From the NCBI GenBank assembly GCA_025617745.1, contig CM046858.1, positions 36,163,119-36,227,118 on the forward strand: a stretch of 64,000 nt of DNA. The letters run 5' to 3'. Both the position numbers and the translations under genes were made by a program. The stretch is from Heliocidaris erythrogramma (taxonomy: Eukaryota; Echinodermata; Echinoidea; Camarodonta; Echinometridae). Positions 43,790 to 55,689 of this stretch are shown here, in pieces. Under the pieces are notes generated by a model. It had not been told where the DNA came from and ran no database searches. It saw only the letters and a program-made list of their open reading frames with translations. The stretch's first letter is position 1. Each line of letters starts with the position of its first letter.

Positions 43790-44152
43790 TAAGTTGACTT
43801 AAGAAAAATACATGTCGTCATGGCGAGATATATTATCTTGCCAAGTCGACTTCCCAAAAATTATAAGACGACATGGCGACATAAATTATCTTACCAAGTC
43901 GACTTAAGAAAAAATACATGTCGTCATGGCGAGATATATTATCTTGCCAAGTTGACTTCCCAAAAATTATGAGTCGACATGGTTAGATAAATATATTTAC
44001 AAGTCGACAAAATGATTCTAAAACACCACTACATGTAATGAGGTATGCCTATTTCTATATCTATAAATCAAATAAAATATGCATATCTACTTCCTCAGAA
44101 TTTTTAAATAAAATCTTAAGACAAAAGCAGAGACAGATTACACTTCATACTG

Positions 44153-45279
44153 TTAATACGCGTCGAGATCATCATCCCCTACTTCTGTTGAATCCATCCC
44201 TACTTCCTCATAGTCTTTCTCCAAAGCAGCAAGATCATCTCTAGACTCCGAGAATTCTCCTTCCTCCATTCCCTCTCCAACGAACCAGTGGACGAATGCA
44301 CGCTTAGCATACATCAGATCGAACTTGTGGTTGACACGAGCCCAGGCGGCGGCGATGGCTGTGGTATTGCTGAGCATACAGACACCACGTTGTACCTTTG
44401 CCAAGTCTCCGCCCGGAACTACCGAAGGAGGGGTACTGTTGATGCCGACCTTGAAGCCTGTCGGGCACCAGTCAACGAACTGGATCGTACGCATCGTTTT
44501 GATTTTAGTGATGGCTGCAGCTATATCCTTAGGTACAATATCTCCACGGTAGAGCATGCAACAAGACATATACTTGCCTTCGCGAGGGTCACATTTGACC
44601 ATCTGATTGCCCGCTTCGAAGCAGGAACTCGTGATCTCAGCCACAGAGAACCTCTCATGGTGTGACTTCTCCTGCGACACGATCGGTGCAATTGTTGAGA
44701 GGGGGAAGTGGATGCGCGGGTAGGGCACCAAGTTTGTTTGGAACTCCGTTAGATCGACATTGAGGGCGCCTTCGAATCTCAAGGACGCAGTAATAGAGGA
44801 TACCACCTGGCCAATTAAACGGTTTAGATTCGTATACGTCGGGCGCTCTACGTCCAGATTTCTATGACATATTTCGTAGATGGCTTCGTTGTCAACAATG
44901 AAGGCGCAGTCAGAATGTTCAAGAGTGCTGTGCGTCGTCAAAATGGTGTTATAGGGCTCGACGACGGCGGTCGAAACCTGAGGCGCAGGGTAGATGGCGA
45001 ATTCTAGCTTGGTCTTCTTTCCGTAGTCAACCGACAGGCGCTCCATGAGTAGGGATGTAAAGCCGGAACCTGTTCCGCCTCCAAAACTGTGGAAGAGTAG
45101 GAAACCTTGAAGACCTTCACAGTTTTCGGCCAGTCTTTTGACTTGATCCATTACCTTATCGATAACATCTTTGCCATTGGAGTAGTGACCTCGGGCGTAG
45201 TTATTTGCAGCGTCTTCGTTGCTGGTTATCATCTGTTTTGGACGGAACAGTTCTCGGTATGTACTGGTACGAATCTGAT
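44153..45279 (-). CDS. Alpha-tubulin, third exon (most of the protein)
   Basis: Structural subunit of microtubules. The acceptor ACTATAG precedes ATCAGATT, completing Asp of VIDQIR. Motifs: [12 protein letters not shown], the nucleotide-binding [66 protein letters not shown] (with the Glu that in alpha-tubulin drives GTP hydrolysis on beta), [26 protein letters not shown] and [20 protein letters not shown]. The C-terminal tail [13 protein letters not shown] keeps the terminal Tyr but is Asp-rich with few Glu, unlike the Glu-rich tails of common alpha-tubulins. No stops, so probably functional and divergent. Stop codon at 44153-44155. Confidence 0.95.
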
Positions 45280-45539
45280 CTATAGTATCAAAAGGAAAAA
45301 GGTCATAGTTGATATGTTATAATCCAACGAGAACATAGTTTTCCAGAAGATTAGATTTGGTCTAGACCTACGATATACAAAGGGTGTGGACATGACTTGT
45401 ACCTGTAAATTCTAGGATACTTGATATTGTTTTATTTTCTAGTAAAATTTCTGTTTTTTTACATTTCTTCATAGCTACCCATTGTTTTTCCTGCTATTTG
45501 CTATAAAATATGACCAATAATTGTAAACTGTTATCTTAC

Positions 45540-45798
45540 CTATGACTGTCGGTTCAAGATCGACAAATATGGCCCGTGGTACATGTTTACCGGAACCGGT
45601 CTCACTATAGAACGTGGTGAAGGGTTGCACGTCACGGGGTTCGTCGTCCCCTTCGACGTCGTTCATCGTCATCGTAGTAGGTTTGTCATCGATCAGTCGG
45701 CCGTCGGGTTGGATGCCGTGCTCAATGCAGTAGAGTTCCCAACACGAGTTGCCCATCTGGACTCCTGCCTGACCGATGTGTATTGAGATACATTCTCT
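45540..45798 (-). CDS. Alpha-tubulin, second exon
   Basis: Acceptor TTGCTAG before AGAGAATGT, donor ATAG/GTAAGA. Encodes [40 protein letters not shown], a non-standard loop [18 protein letters not shown], then [19 protein letters not shown] and DLEPTVI. The exon begins directly with codon 2, so the initiator Met is in an upstream exon. Counting from that Met, Lys is retained at position 40 (DDK), the acetylated position of alpha-tubulin. The loop after it is about ten residues longer than usual and acidic. Total predicted protein is 462 residues against about 450 typical. Confidence 0.94.
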
Positions 45799-47360
45799 CT
45801 AGCAACAAAAACAAAAGCAGAAAAGACAGACCGGTGAAGAAGAAAAAATTATACAAATGACGGATACTTCAACAGGCCAGATTCCAACTTTTGCAATTAT
45901 GATGAGAGCTTTCCCTACACACAATGTTTTTTTACATTGTTTTCAATAACTGAGTCTGTAGTAGGAAAGTTAGTGGACGTCACAAAAAGACACGAATAGA
46001 TTATTTAATGCAATGTATTTTGTATAATAGTAGTAATATCATTCACGTCCTGCTGTGTTAAGAGAAGCTTATTATTATATACAAACTGCACTTTTCACGA
46101 TAAGTTCTTTATTTTCATATACCTCGCAATATGTTCAATATTATAAACCAAAAAGGCAATTATGTAAATTTTTAGTTATGCTTAATTGCGATTCATAATG
46201 TGTGAATAGTCTAATACATTTTCATTAAGAGCAGTGAAATCCTTCTGGCCGGGGGTATACCATGTCATAGCCTACCGAAGTTGGCGCTTGACATGGTTTA
46301 TTTAACTAGCATCCTATATTATTTAATATAAGTGGCCTGGTAAAGTGATTTTTTTTTCTCTCCATTGATATTAAGAACTTTTTCATCACGATGTGTACAA
46401 AATTTTTAGAAGTATCTTCGGTGAGGTTCACTCTAGAAAATTAACAATAAAGGGGATGGTTGATAACCTTTTTCTTAAATATTTGAAAAACCGACGAACC
46501 AGACACCAGACAAATAAAAAAAAAATGGTTACTGCGAGAATATACTGGATATCAAATAATTCAATATCTCGCCCCCCCCCCAAAAAAAAAAGAAGAAATA
46601 ATAACCTCTTTTTAAAGCTTTTGAATTAATTTCAATAGAGTATCACTGTACATTACATAAATTTCGTACAATAATTAATAATTTCATATCACAATAACAT
46701 TTCATAATTAAGATGATTCAGTTTACAATCGTACCAGAAGAATATGTCAAATCATTATAATAGCAATTTCATACATAATGGTTACAAACCTGTTTTTTAG
46801 ATGACATGTTTTGAAAAATCAGCAGCAAATTGGTAATTTCTGATCAAGTCCCGATTACAATCAAATTCTTAGGGCTTCACAAAGATCCGCTGAGTATCAT
46901 AAAAAATGCTGTAGGATGAGAGCATGATCAACAATGGATTAAAATCATTTAAAGTTACATGTAGGCCCATATAATATATATGGTAAATAATTATGATTGG
47001 GTACAATGCAAATGTGCGCATACGTCTGTGTGTACAATACAATAGCAGATTAACAGTGAAATAAAATAAATGGGAATGAAAATATTCAGGATCATTTCTG
47101 GTCGTTGTTTTTTTCTTTATGGAACAAAGTGAGAGTATAACATAAATTAGACATTATGACAAAACGGCACAAATAGAAGAGACATAACGGTTTAGCCATA
47201 GAGGTTCCGAATAAAAATAGAACCATATTGTAAAAGCATCTTTAATATACCTCTACAAGACAATAATAAACAGGTCGTACTGTCTAAGATTACCACTGAT
47301 ATACAAATGTAGTTATTATATAATAGATGTCGACAGGGAGGGGGAGGGGGGGCGTTGGAG

Positions 47361-47401
<41 letters not shown>

Positions 47402-48160
47402 AAAATGAAGTCTTCTACAGCGCCGGTATCCGCCAACTAAGGCGCTCATGGCTCTTGCTCTAAAATATAAAAAAACTAGACTAAAAGGTGGCAATTATCA
47501 ATTTGCTATTAAATTGTCAGAGGTAGTTTCTCTACGAGTACTAATTCACGTCCATGCCCATGGAATTGATGAAATTAAATTATCTTCCATCTGATTGTGA
47601 TAAAGAGTAAAAGAAGAAAAGTCATATGGGGAATTAAGAAGCCATCCTCTAGATATTCAAAAGAGAAAGTAATTCATATATATATATATATATGTCTGTG
47701 TATAATCAAATATTTCAAAAAACATAAACTAAACAACGATAGGTATACTGATAGGTATACTCATAAACTGTAGAAGCAGCTTAAAATGAGGGAGATTATT
47801 GGTTAGATATCTCGGCTCTTCGAAAACATAAAATGCATTTTTTCACACCAATAATGATATCTGGTGGCAATGATATGTTATTCATGTTATGAGTAATAAA
47901 ATTTCCTATCCATTCCCGTTTGAATTATGAAAATCGGTAAAATACTTTTTGAGATATATCCCAAAATGCTAGGGGGAAACTTACTTTTTTGGTTGAGTGT
48001 ATATAAACAATGGAAAAACTTGAATGTTGAATGAAATAATAGTATACCCAAAAAATACATTCTTCTTGTATATTTCTATTCTTACTCCAAGTATCATATA
48101 AAGAAAAAAATCAATATACAATATTTTCTGTATTAAATTCAATTTAAAGAATGCTTCATC
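45799..48160. other. Alpha-tubulin first intron, no other gene recognised
   Basis: AT-rich with small microsatellites (TAC repeat 47361-47400, TA run 47678-47692). No credible exon. Confidence 0.5.
47361..47400. repeat. TAC trinucleotide microsatellite
   Basis: About 13 uninterrupted TAC units. Confidence 0.9.
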
Positions 48161-48360
48161 ATTCCGAAGGTTCGCAGTTTTGAAAATGATATAAGGTTTC
48201 ATTTCACTTTCGGAATTATGAATCCTGTTTCATTTTCGGAAATACAACCCCATTTAATTTTCTGAATATTATGAACCATTTGTCACTGTGACAGTCGTAA
48301 TTATGAACCTTCGGAAAAACCATACTTCAAAATTATGAACCTCCAGAAAAGTGACATGTA
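48160..48360. repeat. TTCGGAATTATGAAC repeat, second locus
   Basis: Several loose copies of TTCGGAATTATGAATCC / GTAATTATGAACCTTCGG, the same motif that surrounds LINE A at 60-690 and 4351-4440. Confidence 0.65.
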
Positions 48361-48490
48361 ACTGATGGGTGGTATGTGATCTACTTTGTACACGTGAACA
48401 TCTGTTTTTGCTTCGTCGAACAAGCCTGGGACAAACTTTCTGGTCGTCGGGTTCTACGGCACATGTTATGGTGACAGTTGTTACACTATA

Positions 48491-49518
48491 CATTGCGTAC
48501 CAATAAAAAGTATACCCAAATTTGGTTCTAATTAAATAGTTATAACCTCTATATATAAGCTTGAAATATATTTTATAGTAAAGAGAAAGTTATATTCTGT
48601 CTAATGATACCTTATTTACAGCCGTGCTGTCAAGGATGATCAAGGAGCATTCTTTTCAAAAAGTGTTTTTGTCAAAATCTTTTTGTACTATGTTTAGGCT
48701 GAAGCAACAGTTATGAGTCAAAACCAATTATGCATTTGTTATTTCAGTTTCAAAACAATTGCTGAATGATATTCAATTGATTTTGTGCATTTGAATAGAA
48801 CAGGTGTTAAATGTCAACTCAAACTCAAGAGAAGGCTTATTTCTTTGCTATGATGACACAATCTTATCTCATCCGCATTCCTTTTCTTGCGTCATTCAAA
48901 ATGGACAAAGTTTATTTGGGAAGCTATTTTTGTCATGAAAGTCTACTATCAGTTACTGTGGTAATTCTGAACACATGTATTCATCCTTGTATTTATTTTT
49001 CAGTCTTTAAGGTCAGTAAGGTTAGTTTATGTACTATTCGAGAAAAGCACCTTTAATATGCTCCTTAGACAGGTGAAATGGTGCAATTGACAAATGAGCA
49101 GAGAGTTTTTAGTTTTCATGAGACAAGAAGTTAGAATGCTGTTAACTAAATCAGATTATCATATGGATTGAAATAAGGTCATGTGAAAGCTCAGATACAC
49201 TGGATCATTTTAAGCAATGACGCATTGAAGCATGACAGAGGATTAAACTTTTAAAATGATTTTTGACTAAAAGTAACACATTCATATGGCTTGACCCACA
49301 TTCGTTGCATCAGCCTTAACTTGGTACAAGGAGGTTTTGACCAGTGTTTTTAAAAACACTGCTGCTCAGTAATCCGTGGCAAAAAAGTCATGAATGAGGT
49401 ATCATTGGACAGAAAACAAGTTACTCTTCTCCATGAAATAAATTCCAAGGCCACATTGGTTATAATCTGTTAATTAGAAGGTATCAAAGTTGGGTATACT
49501 TTTTTTTTATACGCACTG
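48491..49518. mobile_element. TA-flanked mariner-like element, non-autonomous
   Basis: Left CATTGCGTACCAATAAAAAG and the inverted right CAGTGCGTATAAAAAAAAAG both run into TATACCCAA. TA is at both borders (48489-48490, 49519-49520). The interior of about 1 kb has no transposase motif; its only sizeable ORF lacks recognisable features. Confidence 0.75.
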
Positions 49519-49634
49519 TATACCTGTGTAGTCAATATCCTACACTAGTAACCCACATTCTAACCTTAACCCTGAACTAAACACTATACTTAACGTAACC
49601 TTCAAGACATTGCAACCCTAACCGTATATCTTTA

Positions 49635-49635
49635 T

Positions 49636-49700
<65 letters not shown>
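49635..49700. repeat. CA run followed by TA run
   Basis: Compound CA/TA microsatellite. Confidence 0.9.
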
Positions 49701-49702
<2 letters not shown>

Positions 49703-50161
49703 ATGACGACTTCGGAAATAAGGCCCAGAGCAATTGCCGCAGAAGAGGAAATATCGAAGCACTGGTCGTCACGAGCATTATCTATTTAATCAATAGCATA
49801 TTATATGTTGTAATATAAACTGGGTATTGTTTTTCTAGCTAGAAACGAATGCGCATTTCGTACAAAACACGTGATGTGAAACTGCGGCCAATACAACTGC
49901 AGAAGCCTTTCAAAGGGAGTACACTATTCCCACTAACAGATGTGTATGATTTTGAACAATAGTTCCAAATAATTGAAGGTCAAACTCTAAATCGTTAACG
50001 ATGCTCTCGATGTATATTCCACAATACTGGTTGTTTCGTCTGTTTTTGATTTATTTTGTCTCTGTGCAGTAGACAGAATTTCCTTAAAAGTGTAACACTT
50101 TGCATATACTAGTATTGTTAAATGTAATGGTGGGTTATACGTATTCACAGAAATACATTAT

Positions 50162-50747
50162 TGTCCCCGCCGAACGAAGTTCGCGAGGGGAATATGAACG
50201 GGCTCCGTACGTGTGTGTGCGTTTGTTTAGCATTATGTCCGAGGACATTTTCGGACAGAGAACAAAAAAAAATCATGACAACAATGGTCCTCGGAAGGCG
50301 GACAATAGTCCTCGAACGCCAAACAATGAATTTATGCCTTATTCCGTCGACTGTCCGAGGACGAGTAACAATAGAGGAACAATAGTTGTCCTCGGAAGTA
50401 AAGCCATGTTAACCTGTGTGCGTGTGTGGGTGTGTGTATGTGTATGTGTGTCCATCCGTGTGTTAAAATTTGCTTCTTCTTTGTCATTTCTTGGCCGATG
50501 TTGATTCAGATTGCTTTGACTGATAAAGATATGGTAAAAATGGTACTTCTCCTCTTTTGCAGCCGATTTTCACAACATTTTGAAATTCATTAATTATGCA
50601 AATTTATGCAAATTTATTCAAAATCATTAAAAATGCTACTTAATTCTCTTCTATTCTTCTATTCTATTATATTCTATATCTATTCTTCACTATGAGAAAT
50701 TTTAAAAAATTAACGCCATTCCAAAGATCTACACTTCCGGCGGGGAC
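50162..50747. mobile_element. Short inverted-repeat element, TGTCCCCGCCG termini
   Basis: TGTCCCCGCCGAACGAAGTT at the left and CCGGCGGGGACA at the right are inverted ends. The interior has no coding motif. It lies in the tubulin first intron. Confidence 0.65.
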
Positions 50748-52059
50748 ATATATTACGCATCGCGTAATTTACTCATTCACTTTTATGATGTTGTACTTTC
50801 CTTGCGTTTCATTGTATTTGCAAACACCAAACTTTTTCGTACTTTTATAGTTAAGAAAGTTGTACACAACTGTTGAATCTGGAGTATAATTTACATCGGA
50901 AAGTCGCCATAATACCCTTTATCTTCTTTGATAGGCCGTTGCCTAATGCATTAAAATCTATTGCATTGCTTTTGTCAAATCCTTAGTGACAAACTTTTAC
51001 ATTCAATTGCTCCAAGTTATTGGGTTTCAATAGTCAGAATGTAGATTGCATATATTAAGTGTTTCCCGACCTAGCGACGCTTAATGTATATAATGTGCAT
51101 TCTATTGAAGTACAATGACTTGTAATAACTGTAAAGTGTGCAATGTTCGTTCCACCTGTACCATACAAAATGCCGATATTTATATTTTTTAATACATAAA
51201 TTGAGCACAACTGTTTCAACGAGGTAGTGTAATAAACTAATACAGCAAATTAATATCACAGTATAATGCGGCTTATTAACAGAAATTGGAAAAAGGTGTT
51301 TGACAATTACGTATCGTATTTCAAATGATGAGGCCCTATTTTATTAATATTAATATTAACGATGGTTAAAATAAATGCCAAGGCTATGCATCATTTGAGG
51401 GAAAAGTTCTTTAGGAAACAATATTTGTTTTATTCATGTCATTGCCCCTTGTATTCCTTGTTCACCCCATTTTTTTTTTAATTTAAATTCAAGGTCCATT
51501 CGAGTGATGTAACAATTGCAATCACCAAACATTTTCGTAGGGAACTCGTAATACAGGCAAAATATGATCAAAATAAATATTTTATATTTAATGGGAAAAT
51601 GCATACGGTTATAACAGATGATTCGATAATGCGACAAATATTACAAAATTTCGTTTACGATATAGGATGACATAACTGGATGGTAATATATAAATACAGT
51701 GCAGTTCTCATTTAACAGGCACTATTATACTTAACATTAAATTTAACAGAGCACCTAACCTTTAATTAAAAGAATTGTGAATATCAACGCATCTTAATCG
51801 AGACCTATAGAACAGTGTTTTCTTTCTCGACTTCACGTCTAACGCGCAGTCATTACATTTCACTACAAAATAACTAATCTTGTACCATTTATGAATGCTT
51901 GTAATGATTTATGTTTTCATAAATGTATCAGTAAATGTTGCAATGATAGAAATAATTGGCAAAATTAGGAAATAACTTTTAAAAATTCATAAATATTTTT
52001 CTATTATCACTTTGTTTCTATCAATAACAATTAAAAATGGATCTCAAATTGAAACTTAC
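50748..52059. other. Tubulin intron 1, AT-rich, nothing recognised
   Basis: No element termini or coding exons seen. Confidence 0.4.
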
Positions 52060-52170
52060 CATTTTCCAGTCTTAAAAAAACCCCCCTTAAAGTCCCCTAC
52101 TCTCGACGATGTGAACAGCTATTAATACTGTAGTTGATACTGGCATGAAAATGTGGGCTCGCTATTTCTC
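52060..52170 (-). CDS. Alpha-tubulin first exon (5' UTR plus ATG only)
   Basis: On the minus strand AAGACTGGAAAATG is followed immediately by GTAAGTTTC, so the ATG (52062-52060) is the last codon of the exon. An intron directly after the initiator Met is a known arrangement in animal alpha-tubulin genes, and the next tubulin exon (45798) starts exactly at codon 2. Only the 3' edge of this exon is defined; the upstream edge is a guess. An AT-rich TATA-like stretch is at 52187-52194, but it reads better on the plus strand, so it is weak support for a promoter. The implied intron is about 6.3 kb. Confidence 0.65.
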
Positions 52171-52559
52171 GAATAGGGGCACGCCCATATAAATCACGCT
52201 TTCCATTTTTGCTGGATTTCAAGCTTTCAAGCAAGGGGAATTGTGTGGAGTTTAACACCTACCAGCTGAGAAGAAGAACACGTGGATTATTTTCCATTGT
52301 TTTGTCTTATGCACCAACTCTGTCGTCTAGTAATAGATTCTCATCGGTTGCAACGTATATACTCCTCTGGGCCTAGTGCGTACTGCCAGTTAGTCCCGAC
52401 TTAATATGCAATGCAATTCAGTATTCAAAGTTGAATTTCATTTAGGCACATTTCAATATTTATGGAAATTGTGAAAAGCAGTGACTTGGTGGTGTATGAC
52501 ACATGCTCCGGCGACAATCTCTCCTACTCTAACCAAATACTAAACTTTTACCCTGCTCT

Positions 52560-52770
52560 CTAAAAAAAAATCAACAAAAAAAAAAAAAATCGAGTGATCA
52601 CTGACGTCACTCCGTGGAGGAGTGAAAATAGAGTGAAAATAGAATGAAACTCCTCTCTTTTCCTCTTAGAATGCACTCGGTATTCACTCCTAAACAAGTA
52701 GTCACTGACGTCACTTCCGGGGAGTGAAAATTCACCCTTTAAAAAAAAAAGAAAGTGGACCATACACTTT
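52560..52770. repeat. Repeat with paired TGACGTCA sites
   Basis: CACTGACGTCACTCCG...GGAGTGAAAAT and CACTGACGTCACTTCC...GGGAGTGAAAAT are two related segments with TGACGTCA at 52601-52608 and 52706-52713. A-rich runs bound the region. Probably a decayed MITE. Confidence 0.55.
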
Positions 52771-53970
52771 ACCTAACCATAACCCAATCTTAAATCGAAC
52801 CTGAAACCAAATTGCCACCCTATAACCCTTTTTATCTTTGACGAAATAATGGCCGTGGCAATTGTCAGAGCACCAATATGCAGTGTATTCACATGTCATC
52901 TTGGCAATCTGTGATTGAATGCCAGTTTTGAAAATGAATATCTTTCAATCTTAATTTAACAGTTGACTTTAACCAATCAAATCAAATTCATATATAAGAA
53001 ATTTGTGAAACAAAACACACCCGGTGCGCTATGTTTTCATTCTATTTAACTGCAGGAGAGGTTATGTTTTGGAATCATCAGCCTTGTAATGTTGAACAAA
53101 TAAAAGCAATGGGCACAGATATGGGTATTAAGTGGGGCTCCATGAATATGTGGCGTCATTGTCGGTCCAAAGTTGTAACTCATTTTCCAGTCTTATCTGG
53201 AATACTATAATACTTCAAGACCACACCTTTTCGTTGGTCATTGCTACTATAACAATAAAAAAGAAGATATGAGAAAAATGACAAATAATATTTATCTTAA
53301 CTCGAACGTAACCTGATCCTTATAAAAAAAACCTATTCAGTAGAATGAACCGTAACAAATATTAACTTTGTAGAGAGCCCATTTCAATGCAACTGATTCA
53401 TAAAATAAAATCGATAGCATTGCGTTTCAGGAATAGCTCATTATGGTCATACGTTACTGGAAGTGTTTGATATTATAAATAAATCGTACACCCTTTTTTT
53501 AATCGAATCATCGCAGAGATCACATTTAGAAAAAATCAAGGAATCTCTTAATTGTTAAAAAACGATTTTCAGTGATGACGAGTGCCACCAAAGTGCTAAT
53601 TGTCCTAAAACATCAAATTGTACATATTCTATCATCTATTATCATAAGATTGAGAGAGAAAAGATACATTAGAACTTTAGGGTAACAATTGTTGAACGGA
53701 AGATGATTCTAATATTCAAAGCTTGAAACGTCTCCAACTATCAACATGATCAGAGGCTTTGCAAAGCTGTTTTCATAAGAGACGACCAACTTCGGTTGAT
53801 GAAACTTTAAATTGTTATCTTTTATGTCAAGTTATGTCTATAGCGACATTTTTTCTCATAAGTCAGGTTTCAACCCGATCTTTTTTAAATTACATTTTCA
53901 TAATTCAACTCATGAAATTTCAGAATGACAGAGAGCATAAAAGAACAGTCCTAAAGGTCATGACTGCTTG
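52771..53970. other. No gene recognised
   Basis: AT-rich intergenic sequence upstream of the tubulin gene without a credible ORF. Confidence 0.4.
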
Positions 53971-53972
53971 AC

Positions 53973-54118
53973 CTGGGCCCTGTTTAATTCAAAGACTGTT
54001 ATAAAGATACAGTAACTGTTTCAAGTTTATAAAAGAACGGCATTTTATTGGTTGCGAGCGAATTTTACATTGAATTTTGGCACTTGTTACTGATAACAAG
54101 TTTTAAGAACCAGGACCC
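53973..54118. mobile_element. Fold-back MITE, degenerate copy 4 of the 4679 family
   Basis: CTGGGCCCTG at the left and CCAGGACCC at the right. CTTGTTACTGATAACAAG is in the right arm, and the centre GCATTTTATTGGTTGCGAGC resembles the common core but is diverged. Confidence 0.6.
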
Positions 54119-54790
54119 ACGTCGGTTTATAAAGTATTCAGCCTCTGCAAGCACCAAAATGAAAATGTGTTGATACAGTTCTGCGTTTCCCGAGTGAATA
54201 AAAAAAACCTTACAACTTTTCAATTTTGTATTTGTTTGTGAAATATTTTTTCATCAAGAAGTTTATGGTATTTTTTGGTACGGAAATCCTGCCTGCATAA
54301 TTATTATGGTATACAGTTTTGGTTTGGTATCTTGGCAGGCATGACTGAACAGCAGACAATTTTCATGTGACAATCTCAATGACCAAGAACGATATCTGCT
54401 GTGGGGTAAACTGAGGACGCACATGATTTGCCTTATTTGTGATCCTCAAACAAAGTTCAAGTAACTGCTGACAGATCATGCAAGCCCTTTTGCAGGCGAG
54501 TCCTACAAAAGCACATGTATGAATTGTAAGTTGCTTTTGTTGTTGAACAAAAGACACAACCACACACACTTTCCATAGGTATTCAGATAGCACCTTAGAT
54601 TCATGAGCGCTTGGGGGTCAGGGGAGGTGCTAGGGACTGGGTTTAAATATGGCCACTTAAACGTACAGAGATATCGGTAAAATCAATTTGAAAATTAATG
54701 TGAAAACTGAAAGTTTTACTTTTGGCGCATGTATGTGTGGGGGGTGCGGATAGGTGTGCGTGCGTGTGTGCGTGTGGTTTTACATAGATA

Positions 54791-54925
54791 GTCTTGTGGG
54801 GTACAGAGAACAAAAGGGCACAATGATGGCCTCTATTCCGTCATGCTTGTGGGGTACAAAATACAATAGGAGAAGCACTTGCGGGGTACAAAATACAATA
54901 GGAGAAATGAATAGAGTTCCCCACA
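54791..54925 (+). repeat. Dispersed repeat with internal 25-bp direct duplication (copy 2)
   Basis: TGGGGTACAAAATACAATAG plus GAGAA occurs twice (near 54850 and 54880), in the reverse orientation of 38765-38885. Confidence 0.8.
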
Positions 54926-55689
54926 AGTGTGTGTGTGCGTGCATGTGAGATCAAGAATGTAAGTTCGTTCTTGGGATTAGGGACCTTTTCCCCTGACTTT
55001 GTTTTTCTTGAAATTTGGATGAAGCACATCTTAGACTTTTAAGTCCAATTGAATGACGTATATGTACATGTTTACATTTTGTTTAATGTATGATATAATT
55101 TACTGCAATAAATCATATATACCTACCTATTATGCCTGTAGTCTTGACTACGGGACCCCTTCGAGAATTATCACACATGTGTCACAATATTGTGCGCACC
55201 CCCCGTAATCCTATTGTCCCCTTTGCCACTCACGCGCGTCAATACGCTACGGCCATCTTCCTCTTTCTTGCTCGCCCCCGACGAGTTAGGACGTATAGTC
55301 ACAGCGCTCCTGAAATCAGGTCGTATAGTATCTTTTTGGTGCGCTTTTTCACATAGTTAAAGCACTTTTAGGTACCTATATTCGTTTAGATTATAGTACT
55401 TTGTGTTTTATTAGTCACTCTTGCCGATTGCAAGGGATTTTTTGATTCCCTTTCTTGGCATTTATTTTTCTCTTTCACGGTCAGCCCCACGTAGATATTT
55501 CCGTGTTTGCGGGTGTTTCCGTTTGTCACCGAGCCTTCGGGTTCGGCGTTTATTCTTACGGTTTTTAGGCTGTGAAAATTTCTTTAGTGCGTATCTCCCA
55601 AATAATTTTACCCTTATTTACTGCATTCAGTTGAAGTATTTCTTATTTTGAGAAAAAGTATACTTTATTGTCTGTTTTATTGCAGTGGT

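Larger units (their letters stand above)
42770..44010. repeat. Tandem array of ~52-60-bp AAGTCGACTT/GTCATGGCGAGATA units, interrupted
   Basis: Units contain TTATCTTGCCAAGTCGACTT, CCCAAAAATTATAAGTCGAC and ATGGCGAGATA. They occur at 42767-42827, 43027-43251 and 43790-44010. Two elements (42828-43026 and 43252-43789) split the array. The array lies 3' of the alpha-tubulin gene. Confidence 0.85.

Noticed and set aside
44288..44665. Plus-strand ORF antisense to alpha-tubulin
   Set aside because: Shadow of a highly conserved coding exon on the other strand.
52187..52194. Firm TATA box for the tubulin gene
   Set aside because: The element reads as TATAAAT on the plus strand, opposite to the gene; distance to a start site is unknown.
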